64,000 nucleotides of DNA from DASVRZ01 sp038228695 (GTDB taxonomy: Bacteria > Verrucomicrobiota > Verrucomicrobiia > Chthoniobacterales > DASVRZ01): positions 1 through 64,000 of the forward strand of contig JBBRPA010000001.1 of assembly GCA_038228695.1 (NCBI GenBank). The letters are read 5' to 3'. Under the pieces are notes generated by a model, which saw only the letters and a list, made by a program, of their open reading frames with translations, did not search any database and was not told the DNA's origin. Each line of letters begins with the position of its first letter. Position 1 is the stretch's first letter. This document shows, piece by piece, positions 32,580 to 41,563 of this stretch. The position numbers and the translations under genes are program-made.

Positions 32580-33896
32580 TTATTCCCATTCACGCAGCTT
32601 GAGGAATAGCCCATTTTTTAATCGCAGCGTAATCGCTGGCTCGGGGACGATAGTTTGCCCCTCAATGGCTTCGATCTGGAAGCGACTAAGGATCATCGGC
32701 AAAATAACTCGCGCTTCGGAGAGGGCAAATTCGTTACCAATACAGAAACGCGGCCCGGCTCCAAACGGAATGAAAGCGGGATGATCTCGCTGCTCGAAAC
32801 GCTCCGGCAAAAACGCTTCGGGTTTCTCCCAAAACGCGGGATGTCGATGCAAAGTGTAAGGACTGATGATAACACTGGAATTGGCCGGAATGTCGTAGCC
32901 CGCGATGGTGTCGGCAGCGATGGCGTGGCGTTCCATTGCCCAAATCGGCGGGTAAAGGCGGATGCTTTCCTCGAACACATGCAGGGTGTGAGGAAGCTTC
33001 GGCAAATCGGCCAGAGTCAGAGGGTGCGCGGGTGTCTCGCAGCGGATGGCGGCAACATGTTCGGGATGCTCGGTAAGGAGGTGCAGCGTCCAAGAAAGGG
33101 CGTTGGCAGTCGTTTCGTGACCGGCAAGAAGGAAGGTGATGGCTTCATGTCGAATCTGCTCCTCGGTAAGAGGTGAGCTAGTCTCGCCATCGGTGCCGCC
33201 AATAAGCATGGTTAGGAGATTGGGTGTGGCGGGAGGATGAGCGCGATGATCTGAGATGAGTCGACCTATGATGCGGTGAACATCTGCGAGGGCCTCTTGG
33301 AAACGCCGATTTTCTGCGACAGGCCACGTCGCGGGCCAGTTCAGGATACGCCGCCAACGGGCATAGGTGTGAGCGACGATGGTGTGCATGGCGGTCTCGA
33401 CGGCTTGCACGTCACTACCGAGTTCCGCTCCAAAAAGGCAACGCCCAACAATGCGATAGGTGAGTCGCATCATCTCGGAGGAGACTTCGATGGGTTGACC
33501 GAGTCGGGCTTTTGCGCTCCATTCTTCTAACATCGAAGCGGCACATTGGGTCATCGCCTCGACGAATCCGGCGACCGCAGCGTGATGAAACATCGGCTGG
33601 ATGAGGCGGCGACGCCATTGCCAAGCGGGACCGTTGGCTGTTAACAGACTTTCGCCACAGACGAGGCTGAGACTGGCAGAGCTCCGCGAGTCTTTATCGT
33701 AGTTTTCCCGGTTTTGAATCAACACCCGCGCGATGTGATCGGGGTGATTGATGAGGTGCATCGGTAGCGGCCCGAGTCGGAAACGAACGACATCGCCGCA
33801 TTCCCGTGTGCCTGCTAACATGAGACCAAGTACGTCGTGGCGGATTTGGCGAAAATGGCCGGTGAAGAAGGAACCGGATGGACTGGGTGCGAGCAT
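32580..33896 (-). CDS. Cytochrome P450
   Basis: A 438-residue P450 without a membrane anchor. The heme-ligand loop is FIPFGAGPRFCIGNEFALSE with Cys385. The I-helix is TFLLAGHETTANALSW and the ExxR is FEESIRLYPP. It resembles bacterial fatty-acid or terpene hydroxylases related to CYP4/CYP110. It lies 18 bases downstream of the sulfotransferase gene on the same strand. Hydroxylation by the P450 followed by sulfation would be a logical pair. No ferredoxin or reductase gene is adjacent. Confidence 0.93.
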   Translation of the reverse strand: MLAPSPSGSFFTGHFRQIRHDVLGLMLAGTRECGDVVRFRLGPLPMHLINHPDHIARVLIQNRENYDKDSRSSASLSLVCGESLLTANGPAWQWRRRLIQPMFHHAAVAGFVEAMTQCAASMLEEWSAKARLGQPIEVSSEMMRLTYRIVGRCLFGAELGSDVQAVETAMHTIVAHTYARWRRILNWPATWPVAENRRFQEALADVHRIIGRLISDHRAHPPATPNLLTMLIGGTDGETSSPLTEEQIRHEAITFLLAGHETTANALSWTLHLLTEHPEHVAAIRCETPAHPLTLADLPKLPHTLHVFEESIRLYPPIWAMERHAIAADTIAGYDIPANSSVIISPYTLHRHPAFWEKPEAFLPERFEQRDHPAFIPFGAGPRFCIGNEFALSEARVILPMILSRFQIEAIEGQTIVPEPAITLRLKNGLFLKLREWE

Positions 33897-33914
33897 GGAT
33901 AGGTGAGGACAGAC

Positions 33915-35036
33915 TCAGATTTCGTAGCCCCAGCGCTGGTAATAGGGTTGCCAATGATCGCGGAGAAGATGCTTTTCGCTCTCGTTTAGAGTCGGATACT
34001 GGTTTTTTTCGTAACCTTGAAGAGTGTTCACGTAGGCGGCAATTTTGGGGCGAGCAGTGGCAAAGTTAGGAAGCAGGAGTTTTTGGTAGATTTTAGCGGT
34101 AGTGCCGACGGGGTCGCGTTCGAGGTCAGCAAACGCGACTTCGTGGAAGTGGCCTGGAGGAATCAGCGGCAGATCGGCGAAGTAAGCAGCGAAGACGGTG
34201 CGGTAACGTTGGATGATCTGTTGGTCGATGATAGTCCGGTCGGGTTTTTGCAGATAAGTGTGCCACATCGCGGTGTCGTAATAGTGGCGGAAGGATTGAA
34301 AGACGGTGGCGGGATCGCGATGGATGTGGATAAACTTAGCGGTGGGAAACATTTCCAGAAGCAGCCGAATGCGGGCAGTGTGCGGCGGCGATTTCAGTAG
34401 GAGGGTGCGGTTCGGATACTTGAAGGTTAGTTTTTTTAGAAACCACTCGAAGGCGTTTTTCCAAGTCGTTCTTTCCTCACGCGAGGCGTCGCAAAAGGTA
34501 AGATATTTATCGTATTTCTCCTCGTGACGCGGGAAGGTGACGCCGAGATATGACGACATCAGGCAGGTGAGCAGCGGGGCGAATTCGTCCTCCTGCGGCG
34601 ATTGAAAATTGAGCGCCATATTATCCATCGGACGCTTCGGCGGGAGCAACCAAGCGAAACGGCGTGTGTTAGTTTTTTCCGTGGTTAGAAAAGTGTGCGG
34701 GTTAATGACTTGATAGGTGTTTGGGTAGGCAAAATGGGTGTCGTCTTGTGCGAGTAAGTTGTGTAAATGAGTTGTCCCGCTGCGCCAGTGACCGAGGATG
34801 AACACGGGCGGTTGCGAGATCTTTGTGGCGCGAATTTGTTCCGAGAAAACACGTTCCTCGTTTCGGCGATGCCATGCGTTTAGCAGACTCACTGCGCTGA
34901 TAAAAGCTGCGCGATGCCAGTAAACGGCGTCCACGGCCCAGTCGTTCCCCCGCAACAATCGCCACCAATCGCCCGCAGTGATTCCAGCGAGATAATTGTG
35001 TCCGATACTCCAACGATATTTCAGTCTGGCGCTCAA
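33915..35036 (-). CDS. PAPS-dependent sulfotransferase
   Basis: A 373-residue soluble sulfotransferase. The 5'-phosphosulfate loop is FILGHWRSGTTHLHNLL near residue 80, and the 3'-phosphate motif is FIHIHRDPATVFQSFRHY near 235. KSPPHTARIRLLLEMFP lies between. The family includes enzymes that sulfate carbohydrates, steroids and lipids. The start is 26 bases from the divergent SnoaL-like gene. It heads a two-gene unit with the P450. Confidence 0.9.
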   Translation of the reverse strand: MSARLKYRWSIGHNYLAGITAGDWWRLLRGNDWAVDAVYWHRAAFISAVSLLNAWHRRNEERVFSEQIRATKISQPPVFILGHWRSGTTHLHNLLAQDDTHFAYPNTYQVINPHTFLTTEKTNTRRFAWLLPPKRPMDNMALNFQSPQEDEFAPLLTCLMSSYLGVTFPRHEEKYDKYLTFCDASREERTTWKNAFEWFLKKLTFKYPNRTLLLKSPPHTARIRLLLEMFPTAKFIHIHRDPATVFQSFRHYYDTAMWHTYLQKPDRTIIDQQIIQRYRTVFAAYFADLPLIPPGHFHEVAFADLERDPVGTTAKIYQKLLLPNFATARPKIAAYVNTLQGYEKNQYPTLNESEKHLLRDHWQPYYQRWGYEI

Positions 35037-35062
35037 GGTAGTGGAAGGTATAGAAGTCGCTC

Positions 35063-35656
35063 ATGTATTCAAGTTTCAAGCCCCTGTTTTCGTTTCTTAT
35101 TGTCACCTTCCTCTGCGTATTTGGGAGTGTCGCCTCGGCACAAACCGAAGACCCAGCGCATAATGAACTCCGAAAATTGCGCGATGAATTAATCGCTGCA
35201 GTGAATATGGGCAACATTGACGAGATGACCCGGCACATGGATAAAAACGTGGTCATCACATGGCAGGATGGCGAGGTGTGCCGCGGTCCAGCAGAAGTCA
35301 AAGCCTTCTACGAACGCATGGCGGCAAAGTCGAAAAAGACGTTTCAAGGTTATAAAATTCCACCGACTGCCGATGCGCTGACCACGCTCTACGCCGATGG
35401 GAGAACGGGGGTTGTCTATGGACACAGCGCAGGACGTTATTTCCTCCTTGGCAAGGAAATCGAACTCGCTAATCGCTGGACGGCAACAGTGGTGAAAGTA
35501 GATGGCCTATGGCTGCTCGCGAGTTATCACGTTTCGATGAATGTGCTGGATAATCCCTTACTCAATGGCGCGAAAAAAGTCGGGCTAATCGGTGCGTGCC
35601 TAGCCTTGGTGATCGGTGTCGGCATCGGCTGGGTGCTGGCGAAGCGCAGCCGGTAG
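35063..35656 (+). CDS. SnoaL-like protein, exported and tail-anchored
   Basis: A 197-residue protein. An N-terminal signal (FLIVTFLCVFGSVASA) is followed by a SnoaL/NTF2-like fold (ELIAAVNMGNIDEMTRHMD, VVITWQDGEVCRGPAEVKAF, DGLWLLASYHVSMNV). It ends with a membrane segment VGLIGACLALVIGVGIGWVL and KRSR. Members of the fold act as cyclases, isomerases or binding proteins. The domain should face the periplasm. It is divergent from the sulfotransferase and converges with bioA, six bases apart. Confidence 0.7.
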   Translation: MYSSFKPLFSFLIVTFLCVFGSVASAQTEDPAHNELRKLRDELIAAVNMGNIDEMTRHMDKNVVITWQDGEVCRGPAEVKAFYERMAAKSKKTFQGYKIPPTADALTTLYADGRTGVVYGHSAGRYFLLGKEIELANRWTATVVKVDGLWLLASYHVSMNVLDNPLLNGAKKVGLIGACLALVIGVGIGWVLAKRSR

Positions 35657-35661
35657 ATCGC

Positions 35662-36912
35662 TTAGTCCAATTCGGGAATAGCACGTTTAATAGCGCTGAC
35701 GGCTTGCGCAATTTCTGAGCGGCTTACGCACAGTGGAAGCATGAGGACGATCGTATTTCGGATCGGGCGGGTAAGGAGGCCGTGTGCACGGGCAGCGAGA
35801 CAGACTTTCGCTCCTGTGCCGGGAGCAACGTCGATGCCTGCGACAAAACCGCACTGGCGGATCTCGTTGACTGCCGGATGTAGTTTGGCGAGGCATTCGC
35901 TCAAGAAGTCAATTTTTCCTGCGAGTTGGTCGAGGGTTTTTTCCTCCTCGAAAATATCGAGACTAGCCATCGCAGCAGCGCAACCGAGTGGATTTGCGGT
36001 GTAGCTGTGGCCATAGTAAAAGGCACGACCCGGGTCGCCTCCAAACGCTCGGAAGACTTTTTCATTGGTTAGCGTGGCGGCGAGCGGCAGGTAGCCACCG
36101 GTGAGTCCTTTTGCGAGACAGAGAAAATCAGGAATGACGTTTTCGTGTTCGCAAGCAAACATTTTTCCGGTGCGCCCGAATCCAGTCATCACTTCGTCGA
36201 GAATGAAATGAATGCCAATTTTCTCCGTCCATTCACGCAACTCTGCTAACATTCCCTTTGGCCAAAGTTTCATCCCGGCCACTCCTTGCAGAATGGGTTC
36301 GATGACTACCGCGGCCACGTCGGAGTTAGGCAGCTTTTGCAGTTCTTCCAAACTAGAAACCCGGGCGGCCGGAAAATCCTGTGCGCTTAGACCACCCCGA
36401 AAAAGCGGAATATCGCCGAGGCTGGCCGCGCCCCGCGTATCGCCGTGATACGCCGCCCGAAAACTCACAAATCGGTTGCGCTCTGGATGACCCGTCATTT
36501 CCCAATATTGGGCGGACATTTTTAACGCGGACTCGATCGCGGTCGCTCCGTTATCCGAGAAAAAACAGCGGGTTAGTGTATTGGGAGGAAAAAGATTACA
36601 AAGCCGCGCACCGAGTTCCGCAGCCAGCGGATGGGTGAATCCCAAAAACGAAACGTGGGCGATTTTCGCGAGTTGATCCGCGATAGCAGCGTTGATTTTT
36701 GGATGACCATGCCCATGAATGTTAGTCCAGATCGACGAATTACCATCCAGATAACGCTTTCCCTCGGAATCGATCAGCCAAGCACCTTCGCCCGCGACAA
36801 TCACCAACGGCTCGTGCTCCGGCGCGCACCATGCGTCCATCGGCGTGAACGGATGCCAACCGTGTTTTTTGTCGAGTGCGCGAACGCGCTCCGCCTCACT
36901 CCGCGTCAGCAT
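35662..36912 (-). CDS. bioA: Adenosylmethionine-8-amino-7-oxononanoate aminotransferase
   Basis: A 416-residue class III aminotransferase of the biotin pathway. BioA hallmarks are GWHPFTPMDAW at the N-terminus, SNGATAIESALKMS-like FFSDNGATAIESALKMS, FRAAYHGDTRGAASLG, FILDEVMTGFGRTG, and the PLP lysine in CLAKGLTGGYLPLAATL. It uses SAM as amino donor to make DAPA. No other biotin gene is visible in the window. Its start overlaps the end of a small hypothetical gene upstream by 17 bases. Confidence 0.92.
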   Translation of the reverse strand: MLTRSEAERVRALDKKHGWHPFTPMDAWCAPEHEPLVIVAGEGAWLIDSEGKRYLDGNSSIWTNIHGHGHPKINAAIADQLAKIAHVSFLGFTHPLAAELGARLCNLFPPNTLTRCFFSDNGATAIESALKMSAQYWEMTGHPERNRFVSFRAAYHGDTRGAASLGDIPLFRGGLSAQDFPAARVSSLEELQKLPNSDVAAVVIEPILQGVAGMKLWPKGMLAELREWTEKIGIHFILDEVMTGFGRTGKMFACEHENVIPDFLCLAKGLTGGYLPLAATLTNEKVFRAFGGDPGRAFYYGHSYTANPLGCAAAMASLDIFEEEKTLDQLAGKIDFLSECLAKLHPAVNEIRQCGFVAGIDVAPGTGAKVCLAARAHGLLTRPIRNTIVLMLPLCVSRSEIAQAVSAIKRAIPELD

Positions 36913-37174
36913 ATTTCGATTCGCCGCCCCGTTTAACGATAAGGCGGTTGATCAGGAGCACATCCTCCACGGCAGCACGGCGACGCTGGTATTTTCGAAA
37001 CAAGACCTCTCGCAACTCCACGAGGTCCTCCATTAGCGGCGTGTCGTAGTAAGTCCATTGCGGATCGTCGCGCAACTTGGCCTGAATGCGCCAGTTCCCG
37101 CCGAACTTAACGGCACGCACCTCCCGTTTCTCGCCCTCTTCGGTTCGTTCCTTCCAAGTGTGTTCGTTGTGCAC
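36896..37174 (-). CDS. Small hypothetical protein upstream of bioA
   Basis: A 92-residue, charged protein with no membrane segment. Visible features are a short beta-like stretch (KREVRAVKFGGNWRIQAKLR) and a helix-rich end (LVELREVLFRKYQRRRAAVEDV). I do not recognise a family. The reading frame overlaps bioA by 17 bases, supporting co-expression. Confidence 0.6.
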   Translation of the reverse strand: MHNEHTWKERTEEGEKREVRAVKFGGNWRIQAKLRDDPQWTYYDTPLMEDLVELREVLFRKYQRRRAAVEDVLLINRLIVKRGGESKYADAE

Positions 37175-37246
37175 GTGGGGAGTTTTTCATTGGCAGGGGT
37201 GACTTGACCACACTAAAAATAAAATGCCGGTGAATCTATTCCCATC

Positions 37247-38134
37247 TTGAAAGACAGCTTCAAAATCCTCCTCTACTTCGTAGCAGTCGTTTTCTTGGGC
37301 GCACTCATCGCTCCCCCACTCTTCTGGGCGGGTCGCTGGCTGGGTCATCAGCACGAGGCCTGGACAATCCTCCGCGAGAGCGATTTTCAACGTTACTTCC
37401 ACCGAGCGATCCTGATTGCCGCCGTGGCGCTGCTTTTCCCAGTCTGCCGTTGGCTCCATTTGCCGGGAACCGGAGTTTTATTTGCACAAAATGACCCACG
37501 TCCCATCCGTCACCTCGTCTTCGGATTTTTGCTCGCCTTGGGAGTGATGGCCGCGCTGGGCTTTGGCCTGATCCATTTCGAATACTGGAAGTGGAGAAAA
37601 CCGCTTCCGTGGGACCGAGTCCAGAGTGTTTTGTTGACGGCTGCTTTTGTGCCGATCATCGAAGAATTTTTCTTTCGCGGTGCTCTTACCAAACTGGTCA
37701 CGCGCTCCTCAAATCGCTGGTGGGCGCTCATCTTTGTTTCCGCGCTTTATTCGGCGGTGCATTTCCTAAAGCCTCGCGAATCGGTGCTCCCCGACCACGC
37801 GGTAAACTGGCTCTCCGGCTTGTATCTTCTCCCGCTCTCCTTCGAGCGGTTCACCGATCCACAGCTTCTTCTCGCCGGTTTCAGCACCCTTTTCATCCTC
37901 GGTTGCACGCTAGGCTATGCCGCGATGAAGACCCATGGGTTGTGGATGTCGATCGGTTTACACGCGGGCGCGATTCTCGGGAAATTTTCTTTCACCAAAC
38001 TGGCAAAAATCAACTCAAAGAACAGTGCGATGCCGTGGTTTGGCAGCGACATCACCGTAGGCTTGGGGGCACTGGGCGTCATGTTCCTGCTCTTCGTTCT
38101 CGTCTGGCTCGTGCTTCGAAAAAACTCCGCGTGA
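37247..38134 (+). CDS. CPBP-family intramembrane metalloprotease
   Basis: A 295-residue protein with about eight membrane segments. The family motifs are present: PIIEEFFFRGAL with Glu139, Glu140 and Arg144; SALYSAVHFLKP with the first His; and SIGLHAGAILGKFSF with the second His. Members are homologs of CAAX prenyl proteases and bacteriocin-immunity proteins. The start is a TTG at 37247. The stop overlaps the comF ATG by one base. Confidence 0.88.
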   Translation: MKDSFKILLYFVAVVFLGALIAPPLFWAGRWLGHQHEAWTILRESDFQRYFHRAILIAAVALLFPVCRWLHLPGTGVLFAQNDPRPIRHLVFGFLLALGVMAALGFGLIHFEYWKWRKPLPWDRVQSVLLTAAFVPIIEEFFFRGALTKLVTRSSNRWWALIFVSALYSAVHFLKPRESVLPDHAVNWLSGLYLLPLSFERFTDPQLLLAGFSTLFILGCTLGYAAMKTHGLWMSIGLHAGAILGKFSFTKLAKINSKNSAMPWFGSDITVGLGALGVMFLLFVLVWLVLRKNSA

Positions 38135-38859
38135 TGAGTTTTGCAACCCCCGCCAGTTGGATTCGGACAGCCGCGCAGCTGGTCGTCCCCCCGCTTTGCG
38201 TCGGCTGCCAATGCCGCCTGGAGTCCGGTTATCTCTGCCCGAAATGCGCGCGGCTCGCCCGCCGGGTCAAGCCACCTTTTTGCGAACGCTGCTCCCACGC
38301 CTTCGATGGCGCGATCACAACTTCATTCGTCTGTCCGAATTGCCTCGATCGCCCGATGTATTTCTCCTGCGCCGCGGTCGCACGTCACGCCCGGGGCTTG
38401 GTGCGACATCTCATTCACGAATTCAAATACAACCATCGTGAATATCTTCGCCGTCCCCTCGCCGAATGGTTGGCTGAGACACTCGACGATGCCCGCATCG
38501 TTGCCACGCCGATCGACGCCTTGGTTCCCGTCCCCCTGCATCGGACCCGCCAGAGGGAACGAGGTTACAATCAAGCCCAATTACTCACCGAAGTGCTCGC
38601 GGGAGACTACCATTTTCCTGTTCTAACTACCCTTCGCCGGACCCGTCAGACTCAAACCCAAACCTCCTTCGACCGAGCCGAACGCATGGAAAACTTGCAC
38701 GATGCCTTCATTGTGGGCGACAATGCTGTTGTGAAAGCAAAAAATCTCGTTCTCGTTGACGACGTGCTGACCACTGGGTCCACGCTCAACGAATGCGCCC
38801 GCGTCCTCCTCGAAGCCGGCGCCGCCAGCGTTCGCGCCATCTGCGTAGCCCGCGGTTAA
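38134..38859 (+). CDS. ComF-family phosphoribosyltransferase-like protein
   Basis: A 241-residue ComF protein. The N-terminal zinc fingers are VVPPLCVGCQCRLESGYLCPKCAR and FCERCSHAF...CPNCLD. The PRTase fold has YNHREYLRRPLAEWLAE, DALVPVPLHRTRQRERGYNQ, and the PRPP loop LVLVDDVLTTGSTLNE near residue 208. ComF is needed for DNA uptake in competent bacteria, though many genomes carry it without known competence. The ATG at 38134 is chosen; the upstream frame lies within the protease gene. Confidence 0.9.
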   Translation: MSFATPASWIRTAAQLVVPPLCVGCQCRLESGYLCPKCARLARRVKPPFCERCSHAFDGAITTSFVCPNCLDRPMYFSCAAVARHARGLVRHLIHEFKYNHREYLRRPLAEWLAETLDDARIVATPIDALVPVPLHRTRQRERGYNQAQLLTEVLAGDYHFPVLTTLRRTRQTQTQTSFDRAERMENLHDAFIVGDNAVVKAKNLVLVDDVLTTGSTLNECARVLLEAGAASVRAICVARG

Positions 38860-38880
38860 ACTCCACTCAACTTCTTTCCT

Positions 38881-39735
38881 ATGGGTATTTTCTCCAAGCC
38901 AAAAATCAAAATCGATAACCAAAAGAAAAAGGACATGCCCGAGGGTCTCTGGCAGAAATGTCCGGGCTGCGGGGAGGTCATTCACAATCTCGATCTCGAG
39001 GAAAACAGCCGGGTCTGTCCCAAGTGCGAACATCACTTCACCCAGTCGGCGATCGAACGCATTACCCAACTGCTCGATCCCGATTCTTTCTCCGAGCGTG
39101 ATGCTAAAATGGCCTCGGTCGATCCGCTCAATTTCAAAGGTGTCTCCACCTACACCGACCGACTGCGCAAATACCAGAAGGAAACCGGCTTGATCGACGC
39201 CGTGACCACCGGCACCGGCACCATCGAAGGTCACCGAGTGAGCATTGCGGTGATGGATTTCTCTTTTCTTGCCGCTACGATGGGGTCCGTCGTTGGGGAA
39301 AAAATCACCCGCTCGATCGAACTCGCAACCGCCGAGAATATCCCTGTCATCATTATCTCCGCCTCGGGCGGTGCTCGCATGTATGAAGGCATGCTCAGTC
39401 TTATGCAAATGGCGAAAACCAGCGGTGCCCTCGCCCGTCACGCCCAAGCCAAGCTTCCTTATATCTCCATCCTAACCAATCCAACCACCGCCGGAGTCAT
39501 GGCCAGCTATGCCTCGCTAGGAGATCTCATCATTGCCGAACCCAAATGTATGATCGGATTTGCCGGGCCCCGCGTAATCAAGGAGACGACCCATCAAGAC
39601 CTGCCCCCCGGTTTTCAAACTGCGGAATTTCTCAAGGCGCACGGATTAGTTGATTTGATTTGTCACCGGCGAAAAATGCGCACCACCTTGGCGACGATTC
39701 TCTCCTATCTGTCGCCGCAGAAGGCCGTCGCCTAA
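38881..39735 (+). CDS. accD: Acetyl-CoA carboxylase carboxyltransferase subunit beta
   Basis: A 284-residue AccD. The N-terminal zinc ribbon is Cys27, Cys30, Cys46 and Cys49 (KCPGCGE and VCPKCEHHF). The carboxyltransferase core shows GTGTIEGHRVSIAVMDF, SASGGARMYEGMLSLMQM, and TNPTTAGVMASYASLGD. It transfers the carboxyl group from biotin to acetyl-CoA. folC follows 18 bases downstream, an accD-folC order seen in many bacteria. Confidence 0.96.
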   Translation: MGIFSKPKIKIDNQKKKDMPEGLWQKCPGCGEVIHNLDLEENSRVCPKCEHHFTQSAIERITQLLDPDSFSERDAKMASVDPLNFKGVSTYTDRLRKYQKETGLIDAVTTGTGTIEGHRVSIAVMDFSFLAATMGSVVGEKITRSIELATAENIPVIIISASGGARMYEGMLSLMQMAKTSGALARHAQAKLPYISILTNPTTAGVMASYASLGDLIIAEPKCMIGFAGPRVIKETTHQDLPPGFQTAEFLKAHGLVDLICHRRKMRTTLATILSYLSPQKAVA

Positions 39736-39753
39736 CATTGCTCCTCCTTAGCC

Positions 39754-40947
39754 GTGGATTATCGGGCCGCACTCGACTGGCTTTACAGCACTCAGATGTT
39801 CGGCATCAAGCTGGGCCTCGAAAACGCACGACGTCTCGTCGCGGCACTCGATGCGTTTCCCGAAGGTAAATGCGTTATTCATGTCGCTGGAACTAACGGC
39901 AAAGGCTCCGTCTGCGCCATGGCCGAATCGATCGCCCGCACGGCCGGTTTCCGGACCGGCCTTTTCACCTCGCCCCACCTCGTTCGTTACAATGAGCGCA
40001 TCCAGATCAGTGGACAGGAAGCTAGCGACGACGAGATCGCAGAAGGCCTCAGCCGATTATGCGAACTAACCTCCGCTTGGGATCCGCACCCGACGTTTTT
40101 TGAGCTAACCACCGCGCTTGGCCTTTGGCTTTTTAAGAAACACGATTGCGAGGTGATCGTGCTCGAAACCGGCATGGGCGGACGCCTCGACGCCACCAAT
40201 GTCGTCACCCCGTCTGTCTCCGTGCTCACAAAAATCGATCTAGACCATTGCCGCTGGCTTGGGGACACGCTCGAGAAAATCGCTGGCGAAAAAGCGGGCA
40301 TTATCAAACCCGGCATCCCCGCTGTCACCTTTCCGCAGAGCACCGGCGTCCTCGACGTTTTTCAAAAAACCACCACCCTGCTCACGATCGCGCCCGCGCC
40401 CCACGCAGCGGGACCGGTCGGCCTCCCTGGGGAACACCAAAAATGGAACGCTGCACTCGCGATCCTCGCCCTCGAAAAAGCCGGATTGGCCATTCCCGCA
40501 GCGGCCATTTCCAAAGGACTTCGCGACGTTTCCTGGCCCGGTCGTTTTCAGGAAATCTGCCCAGGCATGTTCCTCGACGGAGCGCACAACCCGGCCGCTG
40601 CCGCGACGCTCGTTGAGACTTGGAAAACTGACGGTCCCGCCGCCCGACCCACTCTGCTCATCGGCATGCTCTCTGATAAAGACATCCTCGCCACGCTCAC
40701 CGCTCTCGCGCCACTTGCGGCGGCTTGGATCGCCGTCACGCCGCGTTCCTCGCGATCGCTTCCAGCGGATGAACTGGCGACGGAAATCAAAAAAGTGAGC
40801 GTCGCCCCAGTTTCCGTCGCCGAATCGACCGCTCCCAGTCTGCTCCACGGTCCGCGTCCGTTGCTCGTCTGCGGCAGTCTGTTTCTCGTTGGGGAAGTGC
40901 TCGCATGGTTCCAAAACCAGCCCGCGCTTCGGCCCAGCGCTCAGTGA
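39754..40947 (+). CDS. folC: Folylpolyglutamate synthase / dihydrofolate synthase
   Basis: A 397-residue Mur-ligase-like enzyme starting at GTG. The P-loop is IHVAGTNGKGSVCAM; next are GLFTSPHLVRYNERIQI and VLETGMGGRLDATNVV; the central part has IDLDHCRWLGDTLEKIAGEK with the carbamylated-lysine region; MFLDGAHNPAAAATLV is the C-terminal glutamate-ligase motif. It adds glutamate to dihydropteroate and folates. It directly follows accD. Confidence 0.94.
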   Translation: MDYRAALDWLYSTQMFGIKLGLENARRLVAALDAFPEGKCVIHVAGTNGKGSVCAMAESIARTAGFRTGLFTSPHLVRYNERIQISGQEASDDEIAEGLSRLCELTSAWDPHPTFFELTTALGLWLFKKHDCEVIVLETGMGGRLDATNVVTPSVSVLTKIDLDHCRWLGDTLEKIAGEKAGIIKPGIPAVTFPQSTGVLDVFQKTTTLLTIAPAPHAAGPVGLPGEHQKWNAALAILALEKAGLAIPAAAISKGLRDVSWPGRFQEICPGMFLDGAHNPAAAATLVETWKTDGPAARPTLLIGMLSDKDILATLTALAPLAAAWIAVTPRSSRSLPADELATEIKKVSVAPVSVAESTAPSLLHGPRPLLVCGSLFLVGEVLAWFQNQPALRPSAQ

Positions 40948-40948
40948 A

Positions 40949-41482
40949 TTAGCGCGTGGTGTTGAGGAGTTTGCGGACGTCGTCCACCGTCAGCGGCTTG
41001 AGCGCCTCCTGCTGCGAATCGATCGCTTTCTGCGCTTTGCCTTGGACGAGGAACGGCCGGTTTTTGTCGTAATCTTTCGTCTCCTGCGTTTTGCCCGCGT
41101 CGCGGTCCTCGCGCACCGGATTCGTCTTTACCGGGACACCTGTTGCCGCGTTGGGAATCGTGTAATTCCCCTCTGTCCGTGCCGATTTCACGCCCCGTTC
41201 GAACTCGCCCGTCCAGTAGTTCTTCGAGTCGAAATTCTTGCTCCCCGAATAGGTGCGTAGGCGGAACAAATCCGTCCAACGAAACGTCTTTACGTCGCCC
41301 GCCTGAGTAGCAAACCCCTTGTCCGCCCCACCGTAGAACGCCTTATTCTGCAAACCTCCAGCCGAATTTAAAGTCGGGTTGAGAATACGCTTCATTCCTT
41401 CCGATTCCGACTCATCGCGCGACACCTGGGCGCCGACCAGCGTCACCAGCGCAAGCGAGAGAAACAGAATCAGCGTTTTCAC
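40949..41482 (-). CDS. Exported protein of unknown function
   Basis: A 177-residue protein starting at a GTG (41482), with a clear signal peptide (KTLILFLSLALVTLVGA). The mature part is polar, with FYGGADKGFATQAGDVK, TYSGSKNFDSKNYWTGEF and a helical end KAQKAIDSQQEALKPLT. No family is recognised. The frame stays open upstream to 41791, but there it overlaps prmC on the opposite strand. It converges with folC, one base apart, and is divergent from prmC. Confidence 0.6.
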   Translation of the reverse strand: MKTLILFLSLALVTLVGAQVSRDESESEGMKRILNPTLNSAGGLQNKAFYGGADKGFATQAGDVKTFRWTDLFRLRTYSGSKNFDSKNYWTGEFERGVKSARTEGNYTIPNAATGVPVKTNPVREDRDAGKTQETKDYDKNRPFLVQGKAQKAIDSQQEALKPLTVDDVRKLLNTTR

Positions 41483-41563
41483 CCCCCAAATTAATCCACT
41501 CGCCGCTCCTGTAAAGCCCGCTTGCCGCGCCGGGTTTTCGCAGTTTACTCTCGCACTTCCAAG

